In this document: positions 49,388 through 52,733 of the stretch, piece after piece
Layout of the letters: every line of letters starts with the position of its first letter
How positions within the stretch are numbered: the stretch's first letter is position 1
Source of the DNA: Vibrio sinensis
Lineage (GTDB): Bacteria > Pseudomonadota > Gammaproteobacteria > Enterobacterales > Vibrionaceae
Reading direction: 5' to 3'
DNA: 52,733 nucleotides
Assembly: GCF_003605645.1 (NCBI RefSeq)
Contig: NZ_QVMU01000030.1
Span: 1-52,733, forward strand
Notes under the pieces: model-generated
What the model was told of the DNA's origin: nothing
What the model saw: only the letters and a program-made list of their open reading frames with translations
Databases searched by the model: none
Translations under genes and position numbers: made by a program

Positions 49388-49530
49388 TTTCGCGCTGAAA
49401 TATGCTCAAGTCCTTGACCAGTCTTTTGACTAGACCGCCCTGTGAAACAGGTGATTTTATCTTTGCAAATGTCTAACCGTGTTAATGCAGATTCATTTAA
49501 CTGGGGGCTTGGCAGGTAATCAGGGCAACC
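49388..49530 (+). ncRNA. Structured mRNA leader, copy 2
   Basis: Second copy of the leader at 48214. The same landmarks recur (TTTCGCGCTGAAA, AGTC-TTTT-GACT stem, CCGCCCTGTGAAA, GGTAATCAGGGC). Here the local stem CCTG-TGAAA-CAGG is perfect, and GCCCTG (49437-49442) is complementary to CAGGGC (49521-49526), so two exclusive folds are possible. The linker between the blocks differs in length from copy 1. Confidence 0.6.
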
Positions 49531-49567
49531 TTTCATAGATACCCCGTTAATTTGGAGTTGCTTTAAT

Positions 49568-50650
49568 ATGAAAACTACCACGATATCGTTTGGCTCGAAA
49601 TCAAACGCTGAATATCTCGCAAGAAAACTGTCATCAACATTGAAAGATGATTTTAATGTTTCGCTGAAACCAATCAAACTCCTTCATGCACTAGCTAAGG
49701 CTCAGGGTTATAAAAATTGGAACCACTGGGCTGGGGCTGGGCTTTCTGAAAATACAGATCAAGCTTTAACTGAGCGACCACCTATCGCTTATGACTTAGA
49801 TCTTCCTGTGCCTTTTTTAAAACGAGCTCCGGTTGATGCGAATCCTGACGCGGCAACATCCTATATAGTTGAAATATTGGATATTAATCTTTTTGACTCA
49901 GTACGAGTTATGTCAAACGAATTATCCGCCGAGCTTTGTGAGAGGAGAAGAAAAGCATACTCGGAAAACCCCAGCATCACAGCAGGTTCAATGACTGTGT
50001 ACACAGTGGTTATAACAGGCAAACGCTACACTAATGGACGCGGAGGTTATTGGTACTATGACCCTGAGGTTAAGTATTTTCACCTTCCAAAGGATTCTGA
50101 TTCAGGTACTTTTGTCACTGAAAAATATTTGAATGAATTGAGGAGCGTTCAGTCCAATACAGTTGTCGAAATGATGCCGCCTGAATACGATGGTTTAGGT
50201 CATGCTGTTATTTGCGACAAGTGTGGTTTGAATTACGTGCCAAACTTGGCTGAGGATAGAGTTCTACATCATCAGTTCTGTACTCTATTGTCTTCTGCTA
50301 GTGAGTATTTCGGGAGACCTTTGTTTACTTATGAAATGTTTGAAAAGGCCAAATCCGTTCAATTGAACGATCCTAATCCAACTATCGCTGACCAAGCTGC
50401 TTTATATAAAAACAAATTGTGGGGATATTTTTCTCGCTCAGTGCAAGCCTGGATGAGGCAACGTGATTTTAAGGAACATCCTCCCTTTTTTGTTTACTCA
50501 CAAGCAATGATAGCTTCGGACTTGGATGATGGTCACGTGTCTCATGATGTAGCTCAGTATGTTGCTAAAGATATGGGAATTGAGCATCTTGAACAATCTC
50601 CAGCAATGCCAAGCGGCTCATCGTATTGGGCTATTGACGACAACATCTAA
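49568..50650 (+). CDS. Paralogue with glyoxalase-like N-terminal motif (360 aa)
   Basis: TTGGAG before the ATG. The N-terminus SLKPIKLLHALAKAQGYKNWNHWAG repeats that of the 48367 protein. The centre has a zinc-like CDKCGLNYVP...HHQFC (Cys2-His-Cys), and the end is aromatic-rich. Different C-terminal bodies on a common N-terminal module suggest the module is an adaptor. It ends at a strong hairpin facing tus. Confidence 0.6.
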   Translation: MKTTTISFGSKSNAEYLARKLSSTLKDDFNVSLKPIKLLHALAKAQGYKNWNHWAGAGLSENTDQALTERPPIAYDLDLPVPFLKRAPVDANPDAATSYIVEILDINLFDSVRVMSNELSAELCERRRKAYSENPSITAGSMTVYTVVITGKRYTNGRGGYWYYDPEVKYFHLPKDSDSGTFVTEKYLNELRSVQSNTVVEMMPPEYDGLGHAVICDKCGLNYVPNLAEDRVLHHQFCTLLSSASEYFGRPLFTYEMFEKAKSVQLNDPNPTIADQAALYKNKLWGYFSRSVQAWMRQRDFKEHPPFFVYSQAMIASDLDDGHVSHDVAQYVAKDMGIEHLEQSPAMPSGSSYWAIDDNI

Positions 50651-50664
50651 CAATCCTTAAAAGC

Positions 50665-50695
50665 ATCAGTTGTTCGGTTTAACCGAACAACTGAT
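50665..50695 (+). terminator. Bidirectional hairpin between 49568 gene and tus
   Basis: ATCAGTTGTTCGGTT pairs with AACCGAACAACTGAT, a near-perfect 15-bp stem, between convergent genes. Confidence 0.65.
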
Positions 50696-50717
50696 ATCAA
50701 TTTCTTCTGTCTTCGTT

Positions 50718-51614
50718 TTACGTTGAATCTTCTTTATTTAACTTTTTGGGAGCTATCTGCTCTATTTGTCGGCCAGCGAACGTGCCAAGGATAGTTGAGC
50801 TTTGTTTGTCCGAGCGTTGCTTTCTCTCCACTGCGGCCACAAACGAAGCGATCTGTCCAGCCTTGAAGGGTTCATCTTGTACCACGATGATCGGCAACGG
50901 AGCAGTCATGGTTTTCTGCCCAGAGAGTTTTACCACATTGGCCGCTGGCTGTACTTTCACATCCCGACGAATTCTCAGTGTCATATCAGGGGCGCTGGCG
51001 ACTTTCTTGATGAGCTGGGTCAGGGGCAACTCGTTCTCAGGGTTGGCTCGCTCCAGTTCTTTGATCATTTGGCTTATTAGTACTGCTTTGTCCGGTTGGT
51101 GCAAAGCATCTTTTCTCTGCCAACTGAACTTCACTGATTTGACGTCCGCATCGACTAGGCAGTGGATTTGTCTGTAGAGATGTTTTGTCATGACGCCGGG
51201 GCAGTTGTCATGGATTTCCTTGAACCGTGCTTGCCGGGTTTCGTTTTCAGTGATCACCAACTCCTCGATGTCTGCCTTGCCTTTGTTGATGCTATGTATC
51301 AACTGAACAATCTCAGCGCTGTTAGGGTTAGAGGGCAGTAGGTGGATCACGCCAACATACCGTCTGGCAGATTTCTGCGAGTAGGGGTGTTTGATGTGCA
51401 AGTCCATGTAGCCTTCACCCGCCAGCTTCATAGCGGCCATGCCGGAATGGTGTTCGGGCATGATGAGCTTTATTACTTCATGCTCATTGCCTTTATGTAC
51501 TGGAGGTATCCGGCTTACTATCGCCATGCTTGGCATAGTGCTCGTTAGTAGTTTGTTCAGACGAGACAGATTAAGTGTCACGTCATCAAAGAGCGTTTTT
51601 ATCTGTCTCATCAT
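50718..51614 (-). CDS. tus: DNA replication terminus-site binding protein Tus
   Basis: Protein of 298 aa (E. coli Tus is 309). It aligns along its length with Tus: NKGKADIEELVITENETRQARF, then RFKEIHDNCPGVMTKHLYRQ (compare E. coli RFEWVHRHLPGLITL) and KFSWQRKDALHQPDKAVLI. The DNA-reading strand LRIRRDVKVQPAANV is close to E. coli LKIKRPVKVQPIARV. Tus bound to Ter stops replication forks arriving from one side. AAGGAA precedes the ATG, and the only inverted 17-bp pair nearby (51663/51861) lies immediately upstream. Plasmid-encoded Tus copies are known but uncommon. Confidence 0.92.
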   Translation of the reverse strand: MMRQIKTLFDDVTLNLSRLNKLLTSTMPSMAIVSRIPPVHKGNEHEVIKLIMPEHHSGMAAMKLAGEGYMDLHIKHPYSQKSARRYVGVIHLLPSNPNSAEIVQLIHSINKGKADIEELVITENETRQARFKEIHDNCPGVMTKHLYRQIHCLVDADVKSVKFSWQRKDALHQPDKAVLISQMIKELERANPENELPLTQLIKKVASAPDMTLRIRRDVKVQPAANVVKLSGQKTMTAPLPIIVVQDEPFKAGQIASFVAAVERKQRSDKQSSTILGTFAGRQIEQIAPKKLNKEDST

Positions 51615-51620
51615 TTATTC

Positions 51621-51644
51621 CTTGCGTTGTTCTGACGGATCATT
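51621..51644. promoter_or_regulatory. Motif shared with the 20697 palindrome, at the tus start
   Basis: CTTGCG-x-TGTTCTGAC-x-GA-x-CATT, matching 20691-20714 at most positions. Here the palindrome is imperfect. It overlaps the tus ribosome site, so it may be a tus operator. Confidence 0.45.
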
Positions 51645-51662
51645 GATTACATTTTAGCCGTT

Positions 51663-51679
51663 TTTAGACCATCATGCAA
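51663..51679 (-). promoter_or_regulatory. Ter-like site, left arm
   Basis: TTTAGACCATCATGCAA, the exact reverse complement of 51861-51877. Allowing one base gap it resembles the E. coli Ter strand TTTAGTTACAACATAC, keeping TTTAG, CA-x-CAT and the C corresponding to the lock cytosine. The blocking face would point right. Confidence 0.55.
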
Positions 51680-51860
51680 AGTGGGTATAAGCCTCGGTCG
51701 TCGCTAACGCTCCTCCTTCGGCTTTGTTGAGCCGGGGCTCGCCCCCGAATTTAGAAAGAGAAAGATAAATAGAGAAAAAGAGAGGTCTAGCAAGGTGGTT
51801 AGGGGTGAGGTGTACTTTCAGTTTTCTCGGTGGTGGAGGGGATTGGAGCTGTATCCTATG

Positions 51861-51877
51861 TTGCATGATGGTCTAAA
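51861..51877 (+). promoter_or_regulatory. Ter-like site, right arm
   Basis: TTGCATGATGGTCTAAA, 181 bp from the left arm in opposite orientation; its blocking face would point left. The pair would let forks in and not out. Confidence 0.55.
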
Positions 51878-51906
51878 TTGCTATGTTTATGGGATTATAT
51901 TATGAT
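51878..51906 (+). promoter_or_regulatory. Promoter of the 51940 gene
   Basis: TTGCTA and TATGAT with a 17-bp spacer, directly after the right Ter-like arm. Confidence 0.65.
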
Positions 51907-51939
51907 ACTGTGAGTTGAGTTAAACAGAGGGGAGAATGA

Positions 51940-52587
51940 ATGTCGCAAGTGCATAGCGAAATCCGCAAGGCAGTTCAGGTAATAGAGGCGGCTAGATATC
52001 GTATGGGTGTTGCCGAGTTTGTTTATACATTTATCGACCACTGGGCATATCAGCAGACCGGGCTGTACCCTCCATCATCAAAAATGCCAAAAGAACTGGA
52101 ACCTACGGCTATCGAATTATCGCATATCTTGAGTGCGGCCATGAGAAACTATCCTGGTATTGACGTTCTCGGCATGTTTTTCTCCGAGTGTGGTTACTAC
52201 AAACAAGGACAAAACTTCTTTCCTACTCCACCAGAGCTGGGGCGTTTACTCGCAGCACTCGTAGGATCGCCTAGTGACCATCACAATCAAGAACTTTCTT
52301 TCTATGAGCCATGCTCCGGCACTGGAGCGATTGCGATGAAGTGGATAATGGAGAAGATTCATAACAACGATAAAGAAACGTTGGAGCAAAGCGTTTTAGT
52401 GCTTGAAGATGTTGATCGTACTATGTGTAAGGCAGCGTTGATTCAGATTATTAATCTTCTAAGTAACCTTGAGGTGAAGGTTAAAAGGTTGAGTATTAAT
52501 GCTGTTGATGTACTCAGCCGTGCGCCCAAAGGCTTAGTGTATATCCTTGAGCCTCAACCTTTAACCTATCTAGATAAAGCAGGTTAA
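51940..52587 (+). CDS. N6-adenine methyltransferase-like protein, truncated or degenerate (215 aa)
   Basis: GGGGAG precedes the ATG. The SAM-binding region is clear: FFPTPPELGRLLAALVG and SFYEPCSGTGAIAMKWI (motif I, about 105-125), then LVLEDVDRTMCKAALIQI. The catalytic motif IV (NPPY/F) expected 50-80 residues later is absent; the frame reads KGLVYILEPQPLTYLDKAG and stops two bases before the right terminal repeat. Either the gene was cut when the repeat arrived, or it is a naturally short non-catalytic form seen on plasmids. It may still bind SAM. Confidence 0.7.
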   Translation: MSQVHSEIRKAVQVIEAARYRMGVAEFVYTFIDHWAYQQTGLYPPSSKMPKELEPTAIELSHILSAAMRNYPGIDVLGMFFSECGYYKQGQNFFPTPPELGRLLAALVGSPSDHHNQELSFYEPCSGTGAIAMKWIMEKIHNNDKETLEQSVLVLEDVDRTMCKAALIQIINLLSNLEVKVKRLSINAVDVLSRAPKGLVYILEPQPLTYLDKAG

Positions 52588-52588
52588 G

Positions 52589-52733
52589 CACTGATGAATC
52601 CCCTAATGATTTTTATCAAAATCATTAAGTTAAGGTAGATACACATCTTGTCATATGATCAAATGGTTTCGCCAAAAATCAATAATCAGACAACAAAATG
52701 TGCGAACTCGATATTTTACACGACTCTCTTTAC
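52589..52733. repeat. Right copy of the 145-bp terminal inverted repeat
   Basis: Reverse complement of 4-148 at about 90%. It contains the hairpin AATGATTTT/AAAATCATT (52605-52626). On the plus strand its inner edge reads DESPNDF then NH before a stop, close to the NYN protein's C-terminal EESPNDF, so both copies carry the same coding remnant. Confidence 0.92.

Noticed and set aside
49197..49433. 78-aa plus-strand frame in the leader region
   Set aside because: It covers the terminator hairpins, the activator-like box and the conserved leader; no ribosome site.
1..52733. Firm call of a linear plasmid with hairpin telomeres
   Set aside because: The terminal repeat fits, but no protelomerase or terminal protein is seen, and the missing transfer genes suggest the window is incomplete.

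Overview
The window reads as a large part of a conjugative plasmid or related mobile element from a marine gammaproteobacterium. Vibrionaceae or a close relative is my guess, from the moderately AT-rich base composition, the SXT/IncC-style transfer genes and the Tus homologue. No chromosomal housekeeping genes, rRNA or tRNA were seen. Only traF, traH and traG of the mating apparatus are here; relaxase, coupling protein and most pilus genes are absent. The window is therefore probably only part of the element, and it is bounded at both ends by a 145-bp inverted repeat.

Layout. 1-4.9 kb: left terminal repeat, then a minus-strand run (NYN/LOTUS protein, unknown protein, NERD nuclease-like protein, two small proteins) facing a plus-strand P-loop ATPase. 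5.1-14.8 kb: an RHS polymorphic-toxin locus with one full-length RHS gene and a train of displaced RHS tips and immunity-like genes. 15-17.7 kb: replication module with hairpins, clustered GATC sites, about eight downstream iterons, a RepA-type helicase, an initiator and four upstream iterons. 17.9-22.6 kb: small accessory genes, an orphan DNA methyltransferase and a secreted thermonuclease. 22.7-28.1 kb: a six-gene minus operon (lipoprotein, DsbA-like, S49 peptidase, triple-repeat DNA-binding candidate, two membrane proteins) ending at a clear terminator. 28.2-31.4 kb: Cas4-like nuclease, transglutaminase-like and zinc-ribbon genes, and a lipoprotein. 32.2-34.9 kb: a MobI-like gene and a parM/parR-like pair diverging from a repeat-rich region that may hold oriT and/or parC. 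34.9-37 kb: FlhC-like and FlhD-like activator genes, a lytic transglycosylase and a Ner-like repressor under one strong promoter. 38-44.1 kb: traG, traH, traF. 44.3-48 kb: an SF1 helicase and two DUF1566-type exported proteins. 48.2-50.7 kb: two paralogous genes, each behind the same structured leader. 50.7-52.7 kb: tus, a Ter-like inverted pair, a methyltransferase fragment and the right terminal repeat.

How it fits together. The FlhDC-type activator pair (compare SetCD of SXT and AcaCD of IncC) probably drives transfer operons through a recurring box with GCCC and GGGC arms, which I find in front of six transcription units. A second dispersed signal, the palindrome ACTTTCACATGTGAAAGT, occurs nine times, mostly between genes, and suggests a plasmid-wide regulator or organiser. 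Replication looks iteron-controlled with a dedicated helicase, and the Tus/Ter-like pair would form a fork trap of the R6K kind.
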